Of a DNA stretch of 58,326 nucleotides, positions 58,213-58,326 are shown piece by piece. The notes beneath the pieces were generated by a model, which did not search any database, was not told the origin of the DNA, and was given only the letters and a program-made list of their open reading frames with translations. Origin of the DNA: Mycobacterium sp. KBS0706 (GTDB taxonomy: Bacteria; Pseudomonadota; Alphaproteobacteria; DSM-16000; Inquilinaceae); assembly GCF_005938675.2 (NCBI RefSeq), contig NZ_VCCH02000051.1, forward strand, positions 1 to 58,326. The letters run 5' to 3'. Every line of letters begins with the position of its first letter. The first letter of the stretch is position 1. A program made the translations under genes and the position numbers.

Positions 58213-58326
58213 AGCGGGGGATTTCACCCATTCTATCCTCCCTCCCCTCGCGGGAGGAGCAGGGGGTGCTACAGTCAGAACCGACATCGAGCTGCGCCTC
58301 AGGCAAGCCATAGGAGCGCGGACGCG

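Overview
The window is about 70% GC with alphaproteobacterial gene content and order: cmk, rpsA, ihfB and lapA on one strand beside a divergent TIGR02300 gene and tRNA-Ala, many branched-chain-type ABC importers, and dense catabolic operons. The best guess is a soil or rhizosphere member of the Rhodospirillales (Azospirillum/Inquilinus-like). This is inferred from gene content only.

Layout. Positions 1-8200 hold unlinked accessory genes: a MarR-like regulator cut by the window edge, TetR/SDR and TetR/MFS divergent pairs with visible operators, an SPW-repeat membrane protein, an Old Yellow Enzyme and a penicillin acylase. Positions 8.65-22.97 kb form what looks like a complete front end of a reductive nicotinate (pyridine-carboxylate) pathway. 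It has a molybdenum hydroxylase in two genes, a 6-hydroxynicotinate reductase homologue, an ApbE-like UPF0280 protein, two tandem DUF1185 proteins, an ABC importer whose fused permease gene is frameshifted, and a NicR/BpsR-like MarR regulator. A convergent enamidase gene closes the cluster. The operon and the enamidase gene carry the same palindrome, GTTnGTATACnAAC, so they probably form one regulon. A ferredoxin-NADP reductase gene diverges from the enamidase gene across the second operator copy.

Positions 24-34.8 kb hold 4-hydroxyphenylpyruvate dioxygenase with an overlapping Rieske protein, a histidine phosphatase, an IclR regulator with an apparent CTG start, a complete five-gene branched-chain-type ABC importer, a short MetE-like protein, and an SDR overlapping a divergent QueA-like protein. 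Positions 34.8-39 kb hold a branched-chain 2-oxoacid dehydrogenase (fused E1 alpha/beta, plus E2) divergent from an Lrp regulator. Positions 39.2-46.3 kb hold LysE, YihY, a class II aldolase, a GMC oxidoreductase, a Rieske oxygenase and a GlxA-type regulator. The last four are probably a small catabolic unit. Positions 45.7-51.1 kb hold a phenylacetate module: TetR, PaaX and paaABCDE. Positions 51.2-57.8 kb return to core genes, interrupted by an MHS-type transporter, and end with tRNA-Ala and a tiny proline-rich lipoprotein.

Two families of intergenic palindromic repeats are scattered through the window. Family A has arms CGTCATGGCGAG/CTCGCCATGACG. Family B has arms CCCCCTCACCC/GGGTGAGGGGG. 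A related GC-rich inverted repeat is inserted in frame in the flexible linker of the E2 protein. No CRISPR array, insertion sequence, rRNA or prophage is visible.
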